DNA from: JACVRW01 sp963716215
GTDB lineage: Bacteria > Actinomycetota > Thermoleophilia > Solirubrobacterales > Thermoleophilaceae
Reading direction: 5' to 3'
NCBI GenBank assembly: GCA_963716215.1
Contig: OY970298.1
Coordinates: forward strand, 1,984,001-2,048,000
DNA length: 64,000 bases
In this document: positions 53,684 through 62,123 of the stretch, in pieces
How the letters are laid out: every line of letters starts with the position of its first letter
Position numbering within the stretch: the first letter of the stretch is position 1
Position numbers and translations under genes: made by a program
Notes under the pieces: generated by a model
What the model was told of the DNA's origin: nothing
Database searches by the model: none
The model's input: only the letters and a program-made list of their open reading frames with translations

Positions 53684-54924
53684 AGCTCGGCCCCGAAGCG
53701 CGTGCACACGCGGCGCGCGCTCTGCACGCCGTCCTCGTGGAAGCCGTAGCCCCAGTAGGCGCCGCAGTAGTTGGTGCGGCGCACGCCGCTCACCTCGTCC
53801 CATCGTCGCTGCGCCGCGAGCGCCTTGTGGCTGAACACCGGGTGGGAGAACTCGCGCACGCTCAGCATCTGGTCGGGGTCGATCGCCTCGGTGCGGTTGA
53901 GCGTGACGCAGTACTCCCGGTCCGCGCCGAGCGACTGGAGGCGGTTCATGTGGTAGGTCACCGTCGCGCGCTCAACCGGCTCGTCAGCCAGGTGGAAGTT
54001 CCAGCTCGCCCACGCGCGGCGGCGGCGCGGCAGCAGTGAGGCGTCGGTGTGCAGCGCGACCTCGTTGGCCTGGTAAGGGATCACCCGCAGCAGCTCGACC
54101 TCGGCCACGCTCGGGTCGCTCAGCATCGCCAGCGCCTGGTCGGAGTGGACGGCCAGGATGACCTCGTCGAAGGTCTCCACGCCGCCGGCGGCGGGCGACA
54201 CCTCCACCCGGTCGGCGAAGCGCTCGATGCGCGCGATCGGCGTGGACAGGCGCAGCCGATCGAGCATCGGGGCGGTGAGGCGGTCGACGTAGCGCTGAGA
54301 GCCGCCCGTCACCGCTCTCCACTTGGGCCGCCCGCGGAAGCCGAACATGCCGTGGTTGTCGAAGAACTCGGCGAGCACGCTGGCCGGGAAGTGGCGCAGG
54401 TCGCGCGGGTCGGCCGACCAGACCGCCGCTGCCTGGGGCACGATCAGCCGCTCCACGAACTCGCGCGAGTAGCCACCCTCGTCGAGGTAGTCGAGCAGCG
54501 TGGGACCGGATCCGTTGAGGCCGATCAGCGCCGGCGCCTCGCGGTTGAAGCGCAGCAGGTCGCGCACGATCCGGTGGAACGAGGGCCGGACGAGGCTCGA
54601 CCGGCGCGCGAACAGGCCGTTCGCCGACGTGCCGTTGTACTCGAACTCGCCGCGGCCGTCGCTGACCGAGAACCCCATGTCCGATGGCTGCCAGGCGACG
54701 TCGAGTCGCTCGAGCAGTCGCTCGAAGCCGGGATAGGTGCGGTCGTTGAAGACGATGAAGCCGGTGTCCACGCGGTCCACGCCGGACTCGGTCTCCACGT
54801 CGACCGTCCGGGTGTGGCCGCCCGGGCGATCGTCCGCCTCGAACACGGTGATCTCGTGGTCGGGGTGCAGCAGGTGGGCGCAGGTGAGCCCGGCGATCCC
54901 GGCACCGACGATCGCGATCCTCAT
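53680..54924 (-). CDS. FAD-dependent amine oxidase-family protein
   Basis: This 414-residue flavoprotein starts RIAIVGAGIAGLTCAHLL, a Rossmann FAD motif, with the RPGGHTRTVDVE block downstream. Proteins of this type (NAD(P)-binding amine oxidase group) are typically linked to DUF1365 and cyclopropane fatty-acid synthase-like genes; no such methyltransferase is present here. GAGGGGGA precedes the ATG. The likely role is modification of membrane lipids. Confidence 0.88.
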   Translation of the reverse strand: MRIAIVGAGIAGLTCAHLLHPDHEITVFEADDRPGGHTRTVDVETESGVDRVDTGFIVFNDRTYPGFERLLERLDVAWQPSDMGFSVSDGRGEFEYNGTSANGLFARRSSLVRPSFHRIVRDLLRFNREAPALIGLNGSGPTLLDYLDEGGYSREFVERLIVPQAAAVWSADPRDLRHFPASVLAEFFDNHGMFGFRGRPKWRAVTGGSQRYVDRLTAPMLDRLRLSTPIARIERFADRVEVSPAAGGVETFDEVILAVHSDQALAMLSDPSVAEVELLRVIPYQANEVALHTDASLLPRRRRAWASWNFHLADEPVERATVTYHMNRLQSLGADREYCVTLNRTEAIDPDQMLSVREFSHPVFSHKALAAQRRWDEVSGVRRTNYCGAYWGYGFHEDGVQSARRVCTRFGAEL

Positions 54925-55040
54925 CGGTCCCCCTCGTCGGCGTTCGTAATCTGGCGCATTGGCGACATTAGACGCGTATACGAGCGAACCCGCCAACCGG
55001 ATTACCAGCGGTCGCTAGGCGCTCGCGGTATCTTCCGGCA

Positions 55041-55553
55041 ATCGACCTGCACGCCGGAGAGGAGATCATCTTCGAGGGACACCCCTCTTGGCGAGCCACG
55101 CTCGCGTTTTACCTCCAGGGGTTGCTCGGCGTGTTCGTGCTGGGAGCGATCGCCGCGCTGGTCACGGCGCTCGGCGACGGAGTGGACTGGGGCCTGGTCG
55201 CGATAGTCGTGATCGTGGGCGGGGCACTAATGGTGGTGGGCGGCTTCGTCAAGCGGATGGCCACGATCTACACGATCACCAACCAGCGCCTGCGCATCAA
55301 GCGCGGGCTGCTGGCGAAGAAGGTGCAGCAGACGCGCATCGACCGCGTCCAGAACGTGAACACCGAGCAGAGCGTGCTCGACCGCCTGCTGCGCGTGGGC
55401 ACGGTCGACTTCGACACGGCGGGCACCGACGACTCGGACTTCACGTTCAGCGGGGTCAGCAGCCCGAGCCGCGTGGTCGAGGCGGTCGACCGCGCGCAGC
55501 ACGCACACGCCGCGGCCGCCCCCGAGGCGCAGCCGGCCGAGCCCCAGCTCTAG
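55041..55553 (+). CDS. Bacterial PH-domain membrane protein with non-canonical start
   Basis: The conserved N-terminus (DLHAGEEIIFEGHPSWRATL, then AFYLQGLLGV) is coded, but the open frame, which reaches back to 54972, has no ATG, GTG or TTG before the TTG at 55122, inside the first membrane segment. By family alignment the start falls at ATC 55041 (where ATG is expected) or CTG 55047. Two membrane segments are followed by a YdbS-like PH domain (IYTITNQRLRIKRGLLAKKV, RVGTVDFDTAGTDDSDFTF). Either a rare start codon or one miscalled base. Function unknown. Confidence 0.7.
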   Translation: MDLHAGEEIIFEGHPSWRATLAFYLQGLLGVFVLGAIAALVTALGDGVDWGLVAIVVIVGGALMVVGGFVKRMATIYTITNQRLRIKRGLLAKKVQQTRIDRVQNVNTEQSVLDRLLRVGTVDFDTAGTDDSDFTFSGVSSPSRVVEAVDRAQHAHAAAAPEAQPAEPQL

Positions 55554-56218
55554 GCGTCGCTCGGCTCCGAGCGCGCGCGCCGCGCGCCGAGGTTGCTGAT
55601 TATCAGCGACACGATCGTGACGAGGTAGATCTGGCCGAAGAGCATCTCGCTCACGGCGAACGCCCGCGGGACCGCGCCGCCCGGGGTCAGGTCGCCGTAG
55701 CCGACGGTGCAGAGCGTCACGAAGCTGAAGTAGAGCTCGTCCTCGCGGGTGGCGTGGCTGACCTCGGGGAACAGCGCCTCCGCGTCCACGGCCCCCACGA
55801 CCCCGTACAGGAACGAGAAGAACATGCCGGCCAGCAGGTAGATCGCCAGCACGCCGGCGAGCGTCGCCAGCGTGACCTCGCGCGTCTGGCGCAGGTCGTG
55901 CAGCAGACCGCGCGCGATCGCCACGGGAGCCACCGCCACCAGGAGCCCGGTCACGATCGCGGCCGGCGCCGTGGGGAAGTCGCCGCGGACGATCCAGGCC
56001 ACGGTCGAGCCGACCACCGCCACGACCGCGACCAGCGCGGCCACCCGGGCGCCCTTGGGGCGGATGCCGGAGGCGTGGACGGCAGCCACGAGCGTGAAGG
56101 CCTGGAGCGCGACGGTGATGAAGCGGGTCGCGTCGGAGTCGCTCATGCTCATCTGCAGCGATATCGACGCGACGACGAGCGCAAGCACCACGCCGTACCC
56201 GAGGGCCCTGGCTCGCAT
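55550..56218 (-). CDS. Potassium-channel-like membrane protein
   Basis: This 222-residue protein has five to six membrane segments, with the K+ filter TVGYGD at 171-176 between the last two. The ATG at 56218 was chosen because family homology begins there. It converges on the PH-domain gene with a 4-base overlap. No RCK regulatory domain is attached. Confidence 0.86.
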   Translation of the reverse strand: MRARALGYGVVLALVVASISLQMSMSDSDATRFITVALQAFTLVAAVHASGIRPKGARVAALVAVVAVVGSTVAWIVRGDFPTAPAAIVTGLLVAVAPVAIARGLLHDLRQTREVTLATLAGVLAIYLLAGMFFSFLYGVVGAVDAEALFPEVSHATREDELYFSFVTLCTVGYGDLTPGGAVPRAFAVSEMLFGQIYLVTIVSLIISNLGARRARSEPSDA

Positions 56219-56391
56219 CCGGACCGCCTTCGCCGCGGGGTTGCGCGCTCCTGCAAGGAGCGGCCCGTTTGGGGGGTCGGCAGCTACGACATCCGTCCAG
56301 ACGACGCGGTCCGGCTCTCCCCGACGCCGCGGCCGCGCCGAGGGAATCGGGGGGACGCGATCCGCGTCCCGCCTGTGCCCCGCCCCGCCCA

Positions 56392-56829
56392 ATGCCCGCT
56401 CATAGCCCTTCAGCTGTCGGCCTGAAGCCACCTGCCGATTGGCGGCGCCGCAGCGTGCGCCGATTGCGCACGTCGGGGGGCCCACACGCCCCCGAGCGCG
56501 TTCGCACATGGCTACAGGCCAACACGAATTGGCTTCCGGACCCGCTCGAGAGCAACCTGATGCTGCTCACCTGCGAGCTCGTGAACAACAGCGTTCTGCA
56601 CGGCGAGGCCGGCGAGGCCGACGTGATCGAGGTGGAGCTGCGTACGACGGCGACCGGGCTGCGCGCCCAGGTCACCGACCCGGGTGCGGGATTCGCGCCC
56701 ACCGGACGCCAACGCGAGATCGACGAGCCGGGGGGATGGGGCCTGGTGCTGGTCGAGCGCATGGCGGCCCGTTGGGGCGTGGAGCGAAACGACCGCACGC
56801 GGGTGTGGTTCGAGCTGGCAGCGGCGTAG
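56392..56829 (+). CDS. Anti-sigma-factor-type ATPase (HATPase_c_2, RsbW-like)
   Basis: This 145-residue protein is a free histidine-kinase-like ATPase: N-box LLTCELVNNSVLHGEAGEAD and G1/G2 motifs DPGAGFAP and GGWGLVLVERMAARWG. Such proteins bind sigma factors or anti-anti-sigma partners. No sigma or STAS gene is adjacent. ATG at 56392 taken as start; the N-terminal region is variable. It converges on a second protein of the same fold. Confidence 0.85.
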   Translation: MPAHSPSAVGLKPPADWRRRSVRRLRTSGGPHAPERVRTWLQANTNWLPDPLESNLMLLTCELVNNSVLHGEAGEADVIEVELRTTATGLRAQVTDPGAGFAPTGRQREIDEPGGWGLVLVERMAARWGVERNDRTRVWFELAAA

Positions 56830-56848
56830 GCGCCGCGGGCGCCTACGC
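56824..56848. terminator. Hairpin, 11-bp stem and 3-base loop, covering both stop codons
   Basis: GCGTAGGCGCC-GCG-GGCGCCTACGC is a perfect hairpin containing the TAG of the upstream gene and the stop of the convergent gene. Its position fits a shared bidirectional terminator. Confidence 0.75.
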
Positions 56849-57247
56849 AGCCGCGGCGCTGAGGCGCTTGCCGAAGCGCACTCGCGTCCGGAAGGGCTCC
56901 GGGACCAGCTCGAAGTGGTCGGCGACGGCGGCGATGATCGGGATGCCGCGGCCGCCGATGTCCTCCTGGGTGGCCGGGCGCAGCTCCGCGTCGAAGCTGC
57001 CGCAGTCGCAGACCTCGATCGAGATCGCGGTCTCGTCGGCCTCCACGACCAGCAGCACTCCGTGGCCCGCGTCGCTGCTGCACGCGGTTCCATGCAGAAT
57101 GGCGTTGGCAACGGCCTCGCTGGTGGCCAGCATCAGATCCCAGGTCGCCTCGCCGCTGAGGCCGTACTCGGCCGCGACGTCGCGCACGATCGCTCGCGCC
57201 ACGGGGGCGCTTTCAGGTGCGGCCGGAAGCCATGACTCGCGCTTCAT
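56843..57247 (-). CDS. Anti-sigma-factor-type ATPase (HATPase_c_2, SpoIIAB-like)
   Basis: This 134-residue protein has SEAVANAILHGTACSSDAGH as N-box, EVCDCGSFDAE and GGRGIPIIAAVADHFELVPE. It belongs to the same fold as the convergent gene, but they are not close copies. Its ATG overlaps the amidohydrolase stop by 4 bases, so it is translated from that transcript. The partner is not in the window. Confidence 0.86.
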   Translation of the reverse strand: MKRESWLPAAPESAPVARAIVRDVAAEYGLSGEATWDLMLATSEAVANAILHGTACSSDAGHGVLLVVEADETAISIEVCDCGSFDAELRPATQEDIGGRGIPIIAAVADHFELVPEPFRTRVRFGKRLSAAAA

Positions 57248-58794
57248 AACTCCAACTCTATGCCCCGTCCCAGCCGGTCTGACACATAGGTAGTGCGTCC
57301 ACCCACGAGGGTTAGCAGCACTTCCAGTTGGTGTAACTGCTCGGGCGGGCACCCGATCGGGTCGCGGTCGAGGACCACCAGATCGGCCAGCATTCCCGCC
57401 GCCAGCGTGCCCCGCCGGCGCTCGTCGCGCGCCAGCCAGGCCGGCTCGATACAGGTGGCGCGCAGCGCCGCCTCCACGGTCAGCGCCTGCTCGGGACGCC
57501 ATGGCGGACGGTCGTCGATCGTGCGCCTGACGGCGGCCGCGATGCCGCGCAGCGGGTCCAGCTCCTCGACCGGCGCGTCCGAGCCGTTGGCCAGGCGGGC
57601 GCCGGCCTCGAGCAGCGATCGGTACGCGTACGCCCCCCGATGCCCCTCCCAGACCCGGTCGGCCAGGTCACGGTCGGAGGGCGCGTGGCTGAACTGGACC
57701 GACGCGGCCACCCCGATCCCCGCGAAGCGGGGCAGCTCGGCGGGGTCGAGCAGCTGGGCGTGCTCGATGCGCTGGCGCAGCCCGAGCGGGCGCCAGTCAT
57801 CCGCAGTCGCCTCGAACGCGTCGAGGGCGGCGCGGTTGGCCGCGTCCCCGATCGCGTGCACGCCGACCGGCCAGCCGGCGGCCGCGGCGTCGCGCACGAT
57901 CTCTGCGAGTCGCTCGCCGGACGTGATCTCTACCCCGGACCCGTCCAGCAGCCGGGCGGTGGCCGAGCCGAGCGTGCCATCCATGAAGACCTTGAGGTAG
58001 CCGGCCCGCAGCAGCTCGTCGCCGAAGCCCGAGCGCAGCCCGACCTCGCGCAGGTGTGGGAGCCGCTCCGCGGGGATCGACTGCCACACCCGCAGCGTCA
58101 GCTCGCCCCCCTCGTGCAGGCGCTGGAACAGCTCGAGCGCGCCCATCCAGCCGTCCTTGTCGTGCACGGCCGTGACGCCACGCGACGCGGCGATCCGCAG
58201 CCCCTCGCGGCAGGCGTCGAGCATCTCGTCCATCGTCGGGGTGGCGTGGCGGTCGCGGAAGCGCCACGCCGCGTTCTCGCGCAGCACGCCGGTCGGCTCA
58301 CCGTTCGCGTCGCGCTCCACCACTCCGCCGGGTGCGTCGACGTCGCCCCCGGCGTGCGCCAGCGCGGCGGTGTTGAGCCACAGCGAGTGGTAGTCCTTGG
58401 ACGTCAGGATCACCGGCGTGTCGGGCGCGATCGCGTCGAGCGCGGCGCGGGTGGGCGGCTCGGTCCACGCAGCGTCGCGCCAGCCCAGGCCGCGCAGCCA
58501 GCGTCCGGGCGGTGTGGCCGGCAGCGCCTCGGCCACCCGGCCGACCGCCTCGGCGAGCGAGTCGGCGCCCTCCAGCCGCACCTGCCGCTGGGCGAGCGAC
58601 CAGGTCGGGAAGTGCACGTGGGCATCGTTGAGGCCCGGGAGGATGCAGCGGCCCTCGAGGTCGATCCGGCGGGCGTCCGGCGCCGGCGCCGTGGCCACGC
58701 GGCCGTCGGTGATCGCGAGCCGCTCGACGATCGGCAGGGCCGGGTCGAGCGTGCGGATCGTTCCGCCTTCGAAGAGGAGAGGAGGACTGGACAC
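57244..58794 (-). CDS. YtcJ-like metal-dependent amidohydrolase
   Basis: This 516-residue TIM-barrel hydrolase has the first metal site LNDAHVHFPTWSLAQ, the lysine region KVFMDGTLGSATARLLDGSG, and later GVHAIGDAANRAALDAF and QRIEHAQLLD, ending with ANGSDAPVEELDPL. Substrate unknown; long-chain amides and deaminations are known in the family. GTG at 58794 is taken as start because homology begins there. The HATPase gene is translationally coupled to it. Confidence 0.92.
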   Translation of the reverse strand: MSSPPLLFEGGTIRTLDPALPIVERLAITDGRVATAPAPDARRIDLEGRCILPGLNDAHVHFPTWSLAQRQVRLEGADSLAEAVGRVAEALPATPPGRWLRGLGWRDAAWTEPPTRAALDAIAPDTPVILTSKDYHSLWLNTAALAHAGGDVDAPGGVVERDANGEPTGVLRENAAWRFRDRHATPTMDEMLDACREGLRIAASRGVTAVHDKDGWMGALELFQRLHEGGELTLRVWQSIPAERLPHLREVGLRSGFGDELLRAGYLKVFMDGTLGSATARLLDGSGVEITSGERLAEIVRDAAAAGWPVGVHAIGDAANRAALDAFEATADDWRPLGLRQRIEHAQLLDPAELPRFAGIGVAASVQFSHAPSDRDLADRVWEGHRGAYAYRSLLEAGARLANGSDAPVEELDPLRGIAAAVRRTIDDRPPWRPEQALTVEAALRATCIEPAWLARDERRRGTLAAGMLADLVVLDRDPIGCPPEQLHQLEVLLTLVGGRTTYVSDRLGRGIELEL

Positions 58795-58815
58795 CGAGCG
58801 CCGTAGGCTAAGCGG

Positions 58816-59505
58816 GTGGGGCGCTACTCGCTGACCAAGCGGCGCAAGGACGTTGAGAAGGAGGTCGCGCAGAAGCTGCGCGTGCGGCTCGGCGGCGACC
58901 AGGCCTACGAGCGCTTCAACGTCGCACCCACGCAGGACGTGCCCGCCGTCGTCCACGACCGCCACGGGCGCCGCGCGGAGCTGCTGCGCTGGGGGTTGGT
59001 GCAGCGCTGGGCGCGCGAGCTGAAGGCGGGACCGACGCTGATCAATGCGCGCGCGGAGACGCTGGCCGGCAGCCGGGCGTTCGGCGCGCTGGTGGAGCGC
59101 GGCTCGCACCGCTGCCTCGTGCTCGCCGACGGCTTCTACGAGTGGATCGCCTCCGAGGATCCCAAGCAGCCCCGGCTCCCGCTGCGCTTCTCGCTCGCGA
59201 GTGGCGCGAGCTTCTGCTTCGCGGGCCTGTGGACCACCTGGCGGGGCCACGAAGGGGAGCTCGTCCAGAGCTGCACCGTGGTGACCACAGCGGCCAACGA
59301 GCTCGTGGCGCCGGTGCACGACCGCATGCCGGTCGTGCTGGCCGAGCACGCCGCCTGGGAGGCCTGGCTCGACCCGGCGCTCGACGCCGGCGCTGTCGGC
59401 CCCCTTCTGGCTCCGCTGCCCGCGGAGGCCCTCACGGTCGCGCCCGCCAACCCGGTGCTCAACGTGGCCGACTACGAGGGCCCGGACTGCCTCGTGGCGC
59501 CCTAG
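58816..59505 (+). CDS. SRAP (YedK/HMCES) family protein lacking catalytic Cys2
   Basis: This 229-residue protein has the SRAP fold with Asn77 (INARAET), Glu109 (GFYEW) and His168 (VHDRMPV), residues used to process abasic-site crosslinks. The canonical N-terminus MCGRF/Y reads MGRYSLT here: the Cys2 that bonds to abasic DNA is missing. An in-frame stop four codons upstream (58804) excludes a longer start. It may bind abasic sites without crosslinking, or act otherwise, or be inactive. It converges on a dioxygenase gene with a 4-base overlap. Confidence 0.9.
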   Translation: MGRYSLTKRRKDVEKEVAQKLRVRLGGDQAYERFNVAPTQDVPAVVHDRHGRRAELLRWGLVQRWARELKAGPTLINARAETLAGSRAFGALVERGSHRCLVLADGFYEWIASEDPKQPRLPLRFSLASGASFCFAGLWTTWRGHEGELVQSCTVVTTAANELVAPVHDRMPVVLAEHAAWEAWLDPALDAGAVGPLLAPLPAEALTVAPANPVLNVADYEGPDCLVAP

Positions 59506-60419
59506 CTACGCGCTGCTACGCGCGGGTTCCGCAGCGGCCGCACGGTGGCCTCGATCTCCGCCCGGCGGTCCTCGAGGAACGGCGGGATCGACAGCTTCTC
59601 GCCGAGGTGCTCCAGCGGCTCGTCGACCGCGAAGCCAGGTGACCGGTTGGCGATCTCGAACAGCACGCCGCTCGGCTCGCGGAAGTAGATCGAGCGGAAG
59701 TAGTGGCGGTCGATCACCGGGGTCGGGCGTCCGCCGCCCTGCTGCACCCGGTCGCGCCAGGCCTCGTGGTCCTCGTCCTCCGAGGTCCACGCGACGTGGT
59801 GCACCGTTCCGGCGCCCTGGACGGGGCGGCCGGCGGGCGGCTCGTCGTAGTAGTAGACCGCCCCGCGCCGCTCGCCACGGGCCTCCCACCCGGCGCCGCT
59901 CGGCTCGAAGCCCAGCGTCTCCAGCATGTGGCGGCTGGCCTCTGGCTGCGAGGAGAAGGCGCGCACGGCGTGGAAGCCCTGCAGCGCGTGCTCGGCCGGC
60001 ACCTCCGGGTGCTCGGCGATCAGCGGCTCGTCGCTGACGTCCGCAACCAGCAGCTCGTGGTCGAGTCCCTCGGGGTCCGAGAACAGCAGGTTGTCGCCCT
60101 GGCGCTCGGTCTGCACGCCGACACCGGCCAGCCGCTCGGCCCAGAAGTCGATCGCGGCGGCGTTGCCCACGCGCCAGACCACCCGGTGGACCATGCCGTC
60201 ACCAGCGCGGCCGGGAGCGGCGCCGGGGTACTCGAAGAAGGTCAGGTCGAGGCCGGGGTGGGCGTGCTCGTCGCCGAAGAAGAGGTGGTAGACGGTCGGG
60301 TCGTCCTGGTTCACGGATTTCTTGACCAGCCGCAGGCCCATCACGCCGACGTAGAAGTCGACGTTGGCCTGGGAGTCGCCCGTGATCGCAGTGATGTGGT
60401 GGATGCCGTCGAGCTTCAT
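59502..60419 (-). CDS. VOC-family ring-cleaving dioxygenase-like protein
   Basis: This 305-residue protein has two vicinal-oxygen-chelate halves: GIHHITAITGDSQANVDFYV at the start and GTVHHVAWTSEDEDHEAW and FEIANRSPGF in the second. It fits MhqO/LinE-type extradiol dioxygenases, often for hydroquinone or thiol-stress detoxification. A 14-base palindrome lies directly upstream of the ATG, with TATAGT as -10. Confidence 0.9.
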   Translation of the reverse strand: MKLDGIHHITAITGDSQANVDFYVGVMGLRLVKKSVNQDDPTVYHLFFGDEHAHPGLDLTFFEYPGAAPGRAGDGMVHRVVWRVGNAAAIDFWAERLAGVGVQTERQGDNLLFSDPEGLDHELLVADVSDEPLIAEHPEVPAEHALQGFHAVRAFSSQPEASRHMLETLGFEPSGAGWEARGERRGAVYYYDEPPAGRPVQGAGTVHHVAWTSEDEDHEAWRDRVQQGGGRPTPVIDRHYFRSIYFREPSGVLFEIANRSPGFAVDEPLEHLGEKLSIPPFLEDRRAEIEATVRPLRNPRVAARS

Positions 60420-60420
60420 G

Positions 60421-60434
60421 GTTGCGCGCGCAAC
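60421..60434. promoter_or_regulatory. Perfect palindrome GTTGCGCGCGCAAC at the dioxygenase start
   Basis: This 14-base palindrome lies one base before the ATG and overlaps the predicted start of transcription after TATAGT (60438-60433, minus strand). A repressor bound here would block initiation. MarR-type control is plausible, but no regulator gene is adjacent. Confidence 0.6.
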
Positions 60435-60438
60435 TATA

Positions 60439-60810
60439 TCAGCGTCGCGCCACCGCCCGCAGCCGGGCTCGCATGCCCAGCTCCTCGTGACCCTCGAGCG
60501 AGCAGAACACCACGTAGCGCCCAGGCTTGCGCAGTCGGAGGGTCAGGCTGCCGGTCTTGCCCGGGCGCAGCTCGGGGAGCGTGCCCAGCACCCGGCCCGC
60601 GCGCGTGCGCACGGACAGGTCGTGCCCGTCCTCGCCGAAGTTGCGCACGTTGAGGCGCACCCGGCCCACCGGTACGCGGCTGCGGTAGAGCGACACGCGC
60701 CACTCGCGCTCGCCCACACCCACGGAGGTCGGCGGCGGCGCGGATGCGCCTACCACTTGTGGCACGAGCAGCAGCGCGACCGCCAGTGCCAGCCCGAGCG
60801 CGAGCTTCAC
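60439..60810 (-). CDS. Secreted cupredoxin-like copper protein
   Basis: This 123-residue protein has a signal peptide (LALGLALAVALLLVPQVVGA) and a cupredoxin domain with type-1 copper ligands His63, Cys103, His108 and Met113 (FCSLEGHEELGM). It may carry electrons or copper. It is third in an operon with DUF1800 and DUF1501 genes and overlaps the latter by 4 bases. Confidence 0.88.
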   Translation of the reverse strand: MKLALGLALAVALLLVPQVVGASAPPPTSVGVGEREWRVSLYRSRVPVGRVRLNVRNFGEDGHDLSVRTRAGRVLGTLPELRPGKTGSLTLRLRKPGRYVVFCSLEGHEELGMRARLRAVARR

Positions 60811-62123
60811 TTCACCAGCGCCACGCGGCCGAAGGCGCCGGCGCGCGGGATCACGGCGGACGCGTCCGTGCCCAGGTGCTGCTCGAGCAGGCTCGAGTAG
60901 ACGCGCCGGAAGTCGATCGTCACCTGCAGGTTGTCGTGGTCGTCGAGGCGGTTGAGGTCGGGGTACTCGCTGTGGATCCCGGGCCGGGCGCGGTCACCCT
61001 GCACCCAGGCCAGCCCGCCGGCGCCGTGGTCGGTGCCGCTGTCGTTCTCCTCCGGCCGGCGGCCGAACTCGGACCAGACGAAGGTCAGCACGCGGTTGGA
61101 CATCCCGCGCGCCTCGAGGTCCGCCTGGAAGGCCGACAGGCACTGGCTGACCTCGCCCAGCAGGTTGGACAGCTCGGCCTGGTTGTCGTGGGTGTCGAAG
61201 TCCCCGTCGGCCTCGACGTCGGCCACCCGGATGCCGAGCGGCTTGGAGATCATCGCCGCCAGGTAGCGCAGGCGGCGGCCGAAGTCGCTGTCCTCGGGGT
61301 AGGCCACGCTCGAGGCAAGCGGGTCGACGTCATCGTGCTCGGCGTACGGCGCCAGCCGGTCGGCGACCTGCTTGGCCAGACGCGCCGCCTCGCGCGCCGC
61401 CCCGAGCGCCTCGCCGCCGCCCTTCGTCTTGCCGAGCCGCGTGTAGGCGGCCATCGCCTCGTCGTAGGCGTCGCCCCACACGCCGCGGATCCAGAAGCCG
61501 GCGTCGCCCGGTGACGCCACCGCCGCCACCGGGGCGTTGGCGGAGCGCATCAGCGGGGACAGGCGATAGCCCATCGACAGGCCCTGGAGCGGGTTGTCGC
61601 GGCTGCCCGCCCGATCGACCCAGCGGCCCAGCCAGCCGGGTGCGTCGCGGTCGGTGATCAGGCCGGTCTCCCAGAAGTGACGCGAGTGGAAGTGGGACAG
61701 GTCCGGGTTGGCGTAGTCGATCCCGGGGAGGAAGCCGAGCTTGCCGCGGTCGTAGAGCCCCTTGATGCCGCCGCCGATGCCCTGGCCGAGCGATGGGTTG
61801 AGCCCCAGCCCGGTGCTGCCCAGCGGCACCCCGCCCACCTTCAGCTTCGGGTGCAGGTCCGCGTAGCGGCCATAGCTGTGGAGCGGGACGAGCGTGTCGA
61901 GCAGGTCCACCCCTCCGGGCAGGAACACCGACACCAGCACGGGCGCGTCCGGCGCGGCCGCGGCCTCGGCGGCGGCGGCCTCCATGACGCGCTGGATCGG
62001 CATGGCCTGCGTGAGATACAGCGCCAGGCCGCCGCCGACCCCGCCGGCGAGCACCTGACGTCGCGTGAGCCGAGGCCCCGCAGAGCTGCGGTGGAAGTCG
62101 TCGCAGGCACGGTGCTGGTTCAT
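60807..62123 (-). CDS. DUF1501 exported protein (Tat substrate)
   Basis: This 438-residue protein has a twin-arginine-like signal (LTRRQVLAGGVGGGLALYLT) and the DUF1501 sulfatase/alkaline-phosphatase-like fold (FLPGGVDLLDTLVPLHSYGR, FVWSEFGRRPEENDSGTDHG). It pairs with DUF1800 proteins; roles are unknown. ATG at 62123 is used, sharing bases with the DUF1800 stop. Confidence 0.92.
   Translation of the reverse strand: MNQHRACDDFHRSSAGPRLTRRQVLAGGVGGGLALYLTQAMPIQRVMEAAAAEAAAAPDAPVLVSVFLPGGVDLLDTLVPLHSYGRYADLHPKLKVGGVPLGSTGLGLNPSLGQGIGGGIKGLYDRGKLGFLPGIDYANPDLSHFHSRHFWETGLITDRDAPGWLGRWVDRAGSRDNPLQGLSMGYRLSPLMRSANAPVAAVASPGDAGFWIRGVWGDAYDEAMAAYTRLGKTKGGGEALGAAREAARLAKQVADRLAPYAEHDDVDPLASSVAYPEDSDFGRRLRYLAAMISKPLGIRVADVEADGDFDTHDNQAELSNLLGEVSQCLSAFQADLEARGMSNRVLTFVWSEFGRRPEENDSGTDHGAGGLAWVQGDRARPGIHSEYPDLNRLDDHDNLQVTIDFRRVYSSLLEQHLGTDASAVIPRAGAFGRVALVK

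Noticed and set aside
54975..54982. CGTATACG palindrome between the amine oxidase and PH-domain genes
   Set aside because: Eight bases is too short to separate from chance in this divergent region, and no regulator gene is adjacent.
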